Position numbers and translations under genes: made by a program. From Mallotus nudiflorus (lineage: Eukaryota; Streptophyta; Magnoliopsida; Malpighiales; Euphorbiaceae), in contig CANTUR010000381.1 in NCBI GenBank assembly GCA_947683625.1, forward strand, positions 930,001 to 994,000: a DNA stretch of 64,000 nt, written 5' to 3'. Below the pieces are notes generated by a model. It was not told the origin of the DNA and searched no databases. It saw only the letters and a program-made list of their open reading frames with translations. Shown piece by piece: positions 37,406 to 47,614 of the stretch (the first letter of the stretch is position 1; every line of letters begins with the position of its first letter).

Positions 37406-37830
37406 AAAAATATGTTATAACTACTGTGTAGTGTCTAGTGAATTATACTATAGTTCTTGTGGAACATCTAGTAAATGTGATTGAAAGTTTTGCTATACTT
37501 CCTGTGGAACGTTTAGCGAAAATATGCTATGACTACCGTGTAGTGTATAGCTGAAGAAAAATATGTTATAGATCCTATGGAGCATCTAGCAAAAAGATTT
37601 GAAATGTGCTATAATTCCTATGAAATGTCTAGCAAAAAGTGATTTGATAATATGCTATAACTACTGTGTAGTATTTAGCACGTTATGATTGTTTAGAAAT
37701 TTTTTTATAACTACTGTGTAGCATATAACAAAGTGATCTGAAGATTATGTTATAACTACTGTGTAGCATATAACAAGGTGAATTTGAAAATTGTATTATA
37801 GCTACTATGTAACATATAACTGGGTTGAAG
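37405..37830. repeat. Diverged continuation of the minisatellite
   Basis: About nine units of 'gttataactactgtgtagca' + 't-tagcaaaaagtgatttga', 42-50 bp long. The core 'tat...tgtgg/gtag-ca-ctag' is the same as in the 39 bp unit, so this is an older part of the same array. Confidence 0.75.
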
Positions 37831-38384
37831 TGCAGTGTATGCAAAATGTAGACGTCACATTAGAACTTCATGTTGACTAGGATTTTGAGATTTTATGTTA
37901 ATCAACTGATCTGACTAATTGGAATTTTTTGGCTGATTGTCTTTGAATTTTTGCTAATCGACTTTGATCAACTATTTTTGTTGCTTCCTGACCTTGATTA
38001 ACTTGTTAGCACTAGTGCTGATTCCACATGTTGGGTTTATCTTCTTCTTTTGGACTTATTGTTCATGAAGACTTGTTGAAGTTAGTTCAACATGATGATT
38101 ATTATAAAAAGTTCTTTTTTAAAAATTATTTATAAGAAAATTCATCACTTTATAAAGAGATAGTGTGCACTCAATGAATCTCACTAATTTTTATTTGCAT
38201 GACTATCATTCATTTGCAATTTGCAAAAGTTAGAGGTATCATTAATCATATTTTTTACCAAATGAAGAGCTTACTTCCACACCTAATTTTAGGGAGAATT
38301 TGCTAAACAAAACTCATGGAATTTGAGCATAAATAGATCAAATTATGAGTATTTAAATAGCCTTTGAGTTATTTTAATGCTTTT
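37831..38384. other. Element C 3' region, no gene seen
   Basis: AT-rich DNA with short 'gattgactttgatcaac'-like repeats at 37905-38010. No ORF or domain was recognised. Confidence 0.4.
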
Positions 38385-38735
38385 TTTCCTTATCCAAGTA
38401 TTCCCCCACCTTTTTTATACTACTCAGCGTGGATACCATTGGAAAGGTCCTTTGGATTCTCATACTCTTACAAAGCATTGGAGTAAATAGAGCAGCTTTT
38501 GACTTGGGTCCTCTTTTAGTATTTCCTGCCTTTCTCATATTACTCAACATGGATATCGCCAAAGGTTTCACGTTGATTCTCTTACTCATTTCTTAGCATT
38601 GGCATAAATTGTGCTTGCTCTTATTTTGATTCTCCTCTTAGTATTCTCCAACCTTTCTCATATTACTCAGTGTGGATACCGTCAAAGGATTTTGTACTTG
38701 TACTTATTTCTAAGGATTGGAGTAGATTATATGTA
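38385..38735. repeat. Three-copy tandem repeat, unit about 124 bp
   Basis: Units near 38385, 38511 and 38633 share 'cctttctcatattactcagc', 'gtggataccgtcaaagg' and 'tctaagcattggagtaaat'. The minus-strand ORF at 38374-38589 spans two units and is not supported. D is interrupted by F, so its copy of this region lies outside the window. Confidence 0.8.
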
Positions 38736-39589
38736 CATTTATCATTCAAAAAGACTAAAATGATACTCTAAAGTTTATGCAATTTATACTGCAAATCCAT
38801 AGATTTTTTTTTGAATATTCTTCCCCTTGTTTGGGTGCAAAGCAAGCATTAGATTAATTAGAGTTTATAAACTCTCAACATAAAGTTGTTAACTAAACAT
38901 TTGAATTCTGCGAGGCGAATGAAAAAAGCCATTATGATTAGAGGTCATGAGATAGGCTTTTTGCACATGATCTCATTAAGTGGATGAATTTACTTTCAAT
39001 TTATGGATTTTATTATTGAGATTGTACTTTATTTTAGAATATAAGGAAATAAAGTTTTGTTACTTCCCTTTATTATTTTAATAATTGATTGGCAAGTTGT
39101 TTGTCATGCAAGGTGATACTCTGTTAGCACTTGCAATCTTGCTTAATCATATTGATGTATCATTTCCTTTCCCCTTCTTCATTCTCTTTTTGTTTTTCCC
39201 TATAAAAATACTATAAATTAGTATGGTCTATTTGTAAGTGAAGAGATTTAGTCAAAATGCAATGTTATTCTTTTGCATTCTTCCCTTTTGATTATGATAA
39301 TGATGTCTTTGATCATAGAGTAATGATACTCCACTATTAAAGTTGTGGCTTTGGGTTGTATTTGTATTTCTGCCATTCCATTAATGCTATGATAGAGGGC
39401 TTCATTCCTCTTATTGACATCTCATGAAAAAAAAAGGTTCAGGAGTTAGAGGTCTTATTTCATGATCAAATAACTTTTAAAGTGCATTCATTTCAAGTTT
39501 TGAGTGCATTCTTCCCTTTTATAGGGCCGACGAATGTAATGTTGACATTTTGGACCTTCTCATCACCATATTCTATACCTTACACTAGT
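38736..39589. other. Element C 3' region matching the D flank of F
   Basis: No gene. The stretch 39341-39520 is the uninterrupted counterpart (opposite strand) of the two D sequences that flank F (…47614 and 63842…). See the F insertion finding. Confidence 0.6.
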
Positions 39590-40230
39590 CTAACTTTTAT
39601 GGGGAGATATTCCAAATGATGCTCCAGATGAGATGAGGGAGATGGATATTGAATCTAAGGAGCTTGAGCATCCTATCTGACCTCTTAAGGTTGCTAGGAT
39701 GATGCTTTTACAAGTATCACTACCGATGATATTCCTTTACTAGATGAGCCCATAACTTATTAGGCTCTTATAGTCCAAAGTCTAGCTGAGTATCAAGTTC
39801 ACCTTGATAGTGTTACCCTTTTCCTTTAGATATGAACATTCTGAATACCTGCATTTTTACAATGCTAATTTTGAATATTAGTAGCAAAGTATTTGCACAA
39901 TCTTTCTTAAGCACAAAGACTTTTATTATACAAAGCAGGTATTTCATAAAAGATGCATACAAGTGTATACATGTTTGTATGACATGCATGGTCCTAATAG
40001 GTCTTTTGTTTGTAATAGAGCTATGTTATTGATCTTGGAGTGTGAGAACGAGGTGCTTTATTAATAGCTTATAGGTTTGAGCATTGAATGTTTCGCTATT
40101 GGTACTTTTGATATTAAGGCTTTTGATATAGTTTGTCAAATAGATGTCCAAGCCATGATGTACTGATGAATTATTGGTTGTTGCTTATAGTTTACTTCTT
40201 TGTACCCCTAAAACTCTTATATTTTAGTGT
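39590..40230 (+). pseudogene. Antisense ORF tail of element C
   Basis: Runs opposite to C. It encodes, with stops, an acidic linker (IPNDAPDEMREMDIESKELE, 39610-39670) and, after an exon-like break at TTTCCTTTAG (39820-39829), the tail 'LLILECENEVLY' plus 'GTFDIKAFD' (about 40019-40140). The same tail is in D on the minus strand (LLILESENEMLHK) and in B (DLECENKRLRQYL). In B it follows a PMD domain. No PMD core could be found in C, so only the C-terminal part of the gene is kept. Confidence 0.5.
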
Positions 40231-40839
40231 TCCATCTTCACTCTTTGAATACGGATTGACTGTTCTATCCTTAACTTGCCCCTAGAGTTACATTTTGCCC
40301 CCAATTTCATTTTAAATTCATCAATATTATTATGGTAGTCTTTTCTTTATGTTTGTAAGAAACTTAGTTTGTTCACTGTTGTTGTTAATCCAACCACATT
40401 AATTACAGTCTCATGTATTGAAGATGCAGAGGAGTGAGTGAACAGACTAGAGAGGGTTCTTGAAGCTAAACTTAACTAGACTTACTCTTCAAAGAACTCT
40501 TGAGCATAATATTTGATGCTAATGTAATGATTGATGATAGTTACAAGGTATGGGTTACAATATAAGTTATTGAACCATCTGAATTGTTTATATACAAGAG
40601 GGCACTAAACTTACAAACAAAATCATAAAAGGATGACAAAAAGGGAAAACATAACTAAAATAGTGATCTCATAGCTCTAATTTTATCCTTCATTATGTAT
40701 TGTCATTTAATTTAGATACTTATGCAATATGATAAAGACAAATATGCGATATTTGAATAAAAATTTTAGATTCAATTTTATTCATTCATTAGGGCAAAAA
40801 TGAGAAAATTTATTACATCACATGATACAACTCCTGTTA
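40231..40839. other. Element C, non-coding segment at the pol-deletion junction
   Basis: Separates the antisense tail from the gag side. It is nearly identical in order to D 46030-46700 on the other strand. No ORF or pol domain is recognisable. Pol should lie between gag and the antisense ORF, as it does in F. Confidence 0.55.
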
Positions 40840-41170
40840 TCAGCCAATCTTGAATTTTTTCTCTCTAATTTTTACCTTACTATTCTTAGTTTCCTTTTTT
40901 TTTCTCCCTCTCTCTTTGTTCTTTCTCTTTTTCATCATTCTTTTTATTTCTTCCTTAAATTTCCTATCTTTCGAAGTTACATCATGTGATATATGAATGT
41001 TCTTTGAATTTTCATTTATGCCCATGATGAATGAATCTAATTAAATTAAAGTTATGTCAAACATGTATATGTGATCAATATCACAATGTACATTAGCATT
41101 ATGATGCACATTACATAAGTAAGCATGATCAGAATTCATATCATCGATCACTAAAAAAAATTTTTTAAAG
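40840..41170 (-). pseudogene. Post-gag segment of element C, ending in a Lys/Glu-rich ORF
   Basis: On the minus strand the frame reads MNFDHAYL-like sequence at about 41060-41130, then runs through the joined 'attcatcatgggcat' site into a 61-codon basic and acidic tail (MGINENSKNIHISHDVTSKD ... KRMMKKRKNKERGRKKKE) ending at 40840. The first part corresponds to F 57310-57480, which leads into RT. The charged tail has no counterpart in F. D has the same fusion (45819-45990), so the junction is ancestral to both copies. Confidence 0.55.
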
Positions 41171-41249
41171 AGGCCAAAATGTTGTTCAAAGAAAACAATA
41201 AAAAAATTATTTTCTATTCTAAATGCTAAGGATGCTAAGGCTCAAGGTG

Positions 41250-43187
41250 ACTATCCTTTAGGTGGCTAACAAAGTGGCTATTCTTACATCTTCTCAGCAA
41301 CTATCTCCATGACTTTATCTTTCTATACTTTAATTGTTCATGTTTCTTTCTTATCTAGTAGCTTCTCATCATCAAACTCATCACCCCATCTTGTAGGCAC
41401 AATCGACTTGAAGGGTATGACAAAATAAGGTGGTTTAGTGTAAAACACCTTATAGTCAAACTTACTTAAGGGTTGTCCTAATAAATCTTTAACTCCTCTT
41501 TGTGACTACTTAGGAGTCTTAGATTTCTTACTCGTCCTACTTAATGATTCATTATTAACTCCAAATTCATCACCCCGACCTACAAGTGTAATGGATTTAA
41601 TAGGAATATCATAGGAAAGTGGTTTGGAGTAAAACACTTTATAATTAAACTTTCTTGAAGGCTAGCCCAAAAAATCCTTAACTCCTCTTTGAGGTTTCTT
41701 AGGAATTAAAGATTCCACACTCTTTCCTTCATCATTAGGGGTATCAAAAGATTTCTCACAGGTTTGTAGGTTTATGTTCTCAAATGATTTTAACACTTCT
41801 TCCTCGCTTACTCCTAAGTTTATCATCATGGTGACTGGGGGTGGAACATTTTATTAGTTTGGGAAAGGATTTTTTCTGGTGTTTGGACTTTCAGGGTCTA
41901 TGATCTTTCTAAAGTCTATATGGTTTTGGATTTCATGTTTAAGGTGGGTGCAGGTATCTGTGGAATGTCCAACTACTTGGTAGAATTTGTAATAATTGTT
42001 TGGGTCATATCCTAAGACATTTGCGTTTGGCAATCTGGAAAAGGTAAGGGGTCGAAGTAGGCCTTTTTGCATTAAGTGGTCTAGGACTTTGGACAAAGGT
42101 TGTTTAAAATTGGAGAATCTCCTTAGTTTTTGTACAACATGCACTTCCATAGCTCAGCTAGTGCTTCCTTACAATGTGCCCCTAATTGGGTAGTTCCTTA
42201 TGCCAGTAGTTCTATAGCTCTTATTTTTTTCACTCTCAATTTCCTCAGCTTACAATCCATCATCATAAAGGTCTATAAATGTTTTAGGATTAATCATTTG
42301 TAACCTTTCAACCAGATTATGAGACATATTACGAACAATCATCATAACTTGATCCTTTTCATCTAACTTATTTTTCATTAATCCTGCTTTATTCATGAAT
42401 CTAGTGAGAAAAGCAGATAATGATTCATTTGGCTTTTGTTTAGTCAGTTTCAAATCTTTAATAGATACCTCCAACTTAGTGTTATAATCATATTATTTTA
42501 AGAAAGTTGTACATAACTCTCTCCAATTAGCTTGAATAGATTTTTCTAACTGATGGTACCAATTCATAACAATTCCTTCCAATGGCAACACAAACAATTT
42601 AGTGACCATAGATTGTGGTCTCATGGTTGTGGTATATTGGCTAAGGTGAATCATTGGATCTTTAGAACCATTGAATTTCTGTAGTTAAGGCATTTTAAAT
42701 TTTTCTAGAAGTTTATCTCTATCAGTGCTTATATTGTCATCAAAATCAAATGGATACCCCATGCCTTGACCTCTCATCAACTCTTCCATCTTAGACATCT
42801 TCTGAGTCAATGCTTGCATCTGCTTCAACTCAAGTTCCTAAACCAGCTCAAGTGATTCTTTCTTGTCTTTCTCCACCATAAGGTTCTCAATATCATTAGG
42901 CTTCACTTCAGTAGCAGGTGGATTTTTAGCAATAGGTTGGCCTCCAGTCTTATTAATAGGTCAAGAGTAATATATATAGGTACAGGAGCAACATGTAAAG
43001 CATTTTCAGTCGGTGGAATAGCTACAACACCAAGTGCTTGTTTAATTACAGGTGGCGGAACAATAACAGTATGAGTCATTAATCCAATTAAGGCTTGTCT
43101 TAATTCATCTTGTGTCATGGTTCTCATGTCATCCATCAAAGCTCCCTTAATGTCTTCTAAGGTCCAGTTTCCTCGTTGTTATTCCAT
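41250..43187 (-). pseudogene. gag: Element C gag, broken
   Basis: The ATG at 43187 begins MEWQQRGNWTLEDIKGALMD; then a linker (MTQDELRQALIGLMTHTVIV), the gag core (42250-42680) with LSAFLTRFMNKAGLMKNKLD (42360-42419), PKTFIDLYDDG, and EVHVVQKLRRFSNFKQPLSK (42089-42148). The nucleocapsid motif follows, YYKFYQVVGHSTDTCTHLKH (41932-41991), the Tat-type finger with its first Cys now Tyr. The C-terminus carries a 150 bp tandem duplication (about 41383-41535 and 41567-41715) of the block QPxxKFDYKVFYxKPP...GDEF, single in D and F. Few stops remain compared with D. Confidence 0.85.
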
Positions 43188-43494
43188 TTCTATTTATTTA
43201 ATTGGAAACTTTAAAGGATCTCTTTAGCTACTAATTTTGGACTTAGGTAAGTTCTCAATAATTTACCACTTGGACTTCAGTTATAGACTCTGGTTAGATG
43301 AGCCTGGTAATCTCTTTTGAACCAAGTTAAGGCTAAGAGTGATGGTTAGCCAATTTACAATCCAATGAAGCTAGTGGAATCATGGAACCATAAACAAATG
43401 CCATTAGCTGATAAGGACATGCAGAATGAATGCAAGAATAAAATCATAATTAATAAAATGATTTCAAAGAACATAAGTAGAATCAGTATCTCTT
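43188..43494 (-). mobile_element. Element C 5' leader (short)
   Basis: Only about 300 bp. It keeps one copy of the leader block ('cttggacttcagttatagac' at 43266-43285 and 'ggctaagagtgatggttagc') but lacks the remainder seen in A, D and E. A deletion is likely. Confidence 0.65.
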
Positions 43495-43512
43495 ATCCTA
43501 ATGGAGTCACCA
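43495..43512 (-). other. Primer binding site of element C
   Basis: Minus strand TGGTGACTCCATTAGGAT, next to the LTR end. Confidence 0.7.
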
Positions 43513-44909
43513 TCGTAGATGGTGGGGTTTAGCGCACATCCAAGATTTTAGCAACCACGATACTATTTGAGCTTAGGGCTCTAAAGAACACACTACTATA
43601 TCACAAAGACATAGCATGGAGATGAGGAGTCACCACCTAGGGTAATAACTAGGATAACTTGAAGGTGGTGGTAACTCGATTCTCTAAAAGAGAGTTAGCA
43701 CCACAACCAAAAGATTCTGGATACATAATACTAACTTCTTTCAGTCTTTTGTTCATTTAGAATTACCTTATTAATTGCTAAATTATTCTCTACTTACATT
43801 CAATTTCATTTAAACCCTAATTTAGCATAGATCTAACTCTAAGGCAACTAGTCATGAAAAAAATATACAAAAAATGCATTCATAAAACACAACATTTCTA
43901 AATTGGTCTAATCTACATTAATTTTAATTAAATAAGCTAGATCTACATGTTTTATTTACAAATGATTCTAAAAGCTAATGGACCTAATTCCTACTTAATT
44001 TTAATTAAGTGAACATAAGTATGTTTATTTTAATTCTAAAAATGGGCCTAAATCTACAAATTATGAAGTGTTTAAATTACTGGTCCTAGTTCTACATGTT
44101 TTTAATTCTAAGGTGATCTTAAATCTATAAGTTATAGAAAAGGTTTTAAGTTAATGGGCTTTGTCTAATTAATTTTAATTAACCTAAGTGGGCCTATGTC
44201 TATATTAACTTGGTGAGCCTAAATTATTTCTAACCTAAAGTCTAATTAAATTATGGGCCTAAAATTTATTTTAATTAATTAAACTTATTTAATTGGGCTT
44301 ATTAACCTACATTATTATGGGCATAAAAAAATCACTAAACCTAATATTAACTTATGTACATAATAAAATCCAACAAAGAAATGAATTCAATAAATAAAAA
44401 ACCTAATTTAGTTAAAGTGACCTTAAATAATTAATTAACAAATTATTAATAAATAAAATAATTAACAAGCAACCCTAATTCTATTTCACTTAAATCTAAT
44501 TAATTTTAAAAGCCCTAATTTTGATTTCTATGTTATTGATTTTAACTAATTTACCCAATTGAAACCCTAATTTCACTAACTAATTAATTAAAATAAAACA
44601 TACAACCACACACAGGATTCTACTATTTCCACTATTGGGACTATTACAATGATCTACTGAAAATAAACATTAAAAATTAAATACAACTCAAAAAGCTAAA
44701 TAAATAAAAATGTAAAATAAAATAATCAATAAAATAAAAATAAATAAATAAAATACCCAAAAACCCTAAAAATATATGTTCAAATACAAAATTTAATCCA
44801 TGGCATTCCATGGATCTTCACAAGTTCTTCATAGGCTTTGTTCTCCATAGTGAATTCAAGTCACCACACCCATCAAGAGAATAAAAATAAAAAAAATAGT
44901 CAATGAATG

Positions 44910-44911
<2 letters not shown>

Positions 44912-44947
<36 letters not shown>
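44912..44947. repeat. (TAA)n microsatellite
   Basis: About 12 TAA units within the 5' LTR of C. Not expanded in the 3' LTR. Confidence 0.95.
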
Positions 44948-44948
<1 letters not shown>

Positions 44949-45212
44949 CAAAATTAAATATAAAAATAAAATCAAAATCAAAATAAAAGAAGAATATTTG
45001 AAAATAAGATACAGTATTAATTTCTCTCAAAAGGATGATCACCGTTGATGAAAGCTTGTGGCTTTTGCTGTGTTTATCTGTTGTTTTAGTTTATTTGATC
45101 TACATAAAAAAATCTAAGTGTGTGTATTGTGGCTCATGGCTAAGAATTAGAGAAAGTAGATGAAAAAATAATAAAACTCTAGGAGCCTCCCCCCTCATGT
45201 GAAAAGAAAATT

Positions 45213-45225
45213 ATAAATATATAGA
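45213..45225 (-). promoter_or_regulatory. LTR TATA box of element C
   Basis: TATATATTTATAA on the minus strand, about 600 nt from the sense start of the LTR. Equivalent TATA-like sequences occur in LTR D (27073) and the C 3' LTR (35812). Confidence 0.45.
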
Positions 45226-45449
45226 AACCTAGTCCTATAACCCTACGTTAGGTTCTTGATAAAAATCAAATGAAATGATTTTTTTTATTATTTATCTAAT
45301 AAAAAATAAATTTATCAATATATTTATCCAATAAAATTAAAAAAACAACCAATAAAAAAATAAGTATAAAAGTAAAATGAAATAGAATAATAAATAAAAT
45401 AAATATTAAATAATAATAAAAAATTATGGAGAGCCAGTTGGAAGTGTGA

Positions 45450-45600
45450 ATTTCTGATTGGAAATCTATATTTCCCATCAGAAATATAGATTTCTCGATC
45501 AAAAATCTATATTTCCATCGAAATATAGATATCCGATTGGGAAATCTATATTTCCAATTGAAAATATAGATTTGTAATTGGAAATGTACATTTCTGATGG
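45450..45600. repeat. Array of about eight 20-bp imperfect palindromes in LTR C
   Basis: Units of the form ATTTCCNATTGGAAAT separated alternately by CTAT and ATAG. The array is roughly self-complementary as a whole. LTRs A (2535-2613), D (26650-26722) and C 3' (36044-36155) have arrays with the same design at the same distance from the LTR start but with different unit sequences. Confidence 0.8.
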
Positions 45601-45818
45601 CTATTTTTTTAATTTTCTCTTTTTCTTTTTGAAATTGTTTTGATGAAATAATTAAAAATGAAATTTAAAGGTAAGTCCTAAAAAATAAAATAAAAATAAT
45701 TCATAATTTATTTCAAAACTAATAAATTAGATCCAAAAAATATAATTTCACAATCAATTTTCATCATCAGGTCCTCTGTCGCATCCACACTCGACCATCC
45801 TAAAATTGGGTGCTTACA

Positions 45819-47614
45819 CATGGGCACAAATATAAATTTAAAGAACATTCATATATTACATGATATAAATTCGAAAGAGTAAAAAAATAAGAGGGAGAAC
45901 AAAGAGAGAGAAAAAGAAGGAAAAAAATAGTAAAGTAAAAAATTAGAGAGAAAAAAATTCAAAAGCCTAACTGATAATAGATGTTATGTCATATGATGCA
46001 ATAAATGTTCTCATTTTTGCCCTAATGAATGAGTAAAATTGAATTTGAAATTTTTGTTTAAATTTCGCATATTCGTCTTTATCATACTGCATAAGTATAT
46101 GAATGGAAAGATAATATTTAATGAAAGCTAAATTAGAGTTATGAGATCACTATTTTAGTTATGTTTTCTATTTTTGCCACCTCTTTGTGATTTTGTTTGT
46201 AAGTCCAGTGTCCCTTATACCTAAGGAATTCAGGTGGCTTAATAACTCGCGTTGCAACCTATGCTTTATAACTGTCATCAATCATTGCATCAACATAAAA
46301 TATTCTGCTCAAGAGTTCTTTGAAGAGCAAGTCTAGTTGATTTTAGCTTTAAGAACTCTCTTCAGTCAATTCATTCACTCCTTTACATCTTTAATGCATG
46401 AGACTGTAACTAGTGGGGTTAGATTAATATCAATAGTGGATAAACTAAATTTCTTGAACATATAAAAAAGACTGCTAGAATAGCATGAATAAATTCAAAA
46501 TAAAACTAAGGGAAACATATAGCTTTAGGGGTGAGTTAGGGGTAGAATAGTCAATTCGCATTCAAATATTAAAGATGGAACACTGAAGTGTAAGAGTTAA
46601 TAAGAGAGTTCTGGGGCAGAAAGAAGAAAACTATAAGCATACAGATACATCAATTATCATACAACAAAAGCAGTAGCAAAAGTAAAAAGTTCAATAGGGC
46701 ATCAATTAATTAAGGAGCTCCAGTGTCAAGGCATGGTCCTACCTACTTGCCTAGTCATCAGTCCGATGACCTATATTAAAATCTTTGACATTAGAAGTAC
46801 CAACCTTGAAGTATCCAAAGCTCAAACCTACAAGTTATTTATGAAGCATCTCATTTTCACTCTCTAAGATCAACAACATAGCTCTATTCCAAATAGAAGA
46901 CCTATTAGGATCATGCATATTATGAATAGCATGCATACACTTCCATACATCTATTATGAAATATATGTTTTTCATAATAAAAGTCTTTAGGCCTAGATAA
47001 GATTATACAAATGCTACACTACTAGCATTCAAAATTGGTGTTATAAAAGTACAAAAAGGTAGTCAGAATGTTCATATATGAAACATTTGAAAGAAAAAGG
47101 GTAACACTATCAAGATGAACCTAATGCTCAATAAGACTCCAGACTATAGGAGCCTAATAAATTATGAGCCCATCCAATAAAGGGAATATCATCGATAATG
47201 GCCTTAAAGGACTAGATAGGAGTCATAAGCTCTTCAGACTCAACATCCATCTTTATATTCTCATTTGGAGCATCATTTGAAATATCACTTGGAGTCTCAA
47301 TAAAAGAAAAACCTACTCTTAATAACTGTAAAAGCAAAAGATAGTCAATAACATGAAGAGTAGTAAAAGACAAGCATACCCCATATAAATCAATAAAAAT
47401 TAGCTCCAATAGATGCTCCTTACTATACCTTAAATAGCTATGAGAATGCTCAAGAAAAGATAGGTAATTGAATCCCTAGACAGCCTCTCTCAACTCTTGA
47501 CCAATCATAGCAAAACTCCATAATGTCAAGACTAGTATAGGGTGTGGCATACAGTAATGAGAAGGTCCAGCATGCCAGTGATATACACACTTAACCCTAA
47601 AAAAGGAAGGGTTA
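45819..47614 (+). mobile_element. Element D, middle segment between C and F
   Basis: Inverted counterpart of C 39520-41024. It begins 'catgggcac', the continuation of the D sequence broken at 31294, and includes the purine-rich Lys/Glu tail (45880-45960) and the antisense ORF tail. It ends at 47614, where F begins. No pol domain is present. Confidence 0.8.
46700..47410 (-). pseudogene. Antisense ORF tail of element D
   Basis: Opposite to D. A 65-codon stretch (47212-47409) reads MELIFIDLYGVCLS..., then SFIETPSDISNDAPNENIKM and DVESEELMTPI; past a gap comes LLILESENEMLHK with LVGLSFGYFKVGTSN (46790-46900). The matching C-terminal signature 'EN-x2-L...LSF...VGTS' is shared with B and C. No PMD core was found. 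Confidence 0.5.

Larger units (their letters stand above)
43514..45818 (-). mobile_element. Element C, 5' LTR (2.3 kb)
   Basis: Sense start TGTAAGCACCCAATTTTAGG at 45818, sense end at 43514. It contains a 20-bp palindrome array (45450-45600), a minus-strand TATA box TATATATTTATAA (45213-45225), the CCATGGCATTCCATGG dyad (44801-44816), and a (TAA)n run at 44912-44947. It is the intact reference for the split 3' LTR. Confidence 0.88.

Noticed and set aside
36754..37420. Overlapping ORFs of 128 and 198 codons on the plus strand, and 66- and 81-codon ORFs on the minus strand
   Set aside because: All are readings of the 39-bp minisatellite. The period is a multiple of three, which keeps frames open on both strands. 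No start context or conservation in the related array of B.
40840..41025. Independent small Lys/Glu-rich gene
   Set aside because: The frame continues upstream into the gag-side coding segment and is shared by C and D, so it is part of the element.
46700..47410. Host gene on the minus strand
   Set aside because: It matches the inverted segment of element C and the tail of the B antisense gene, so it belongs to element D.
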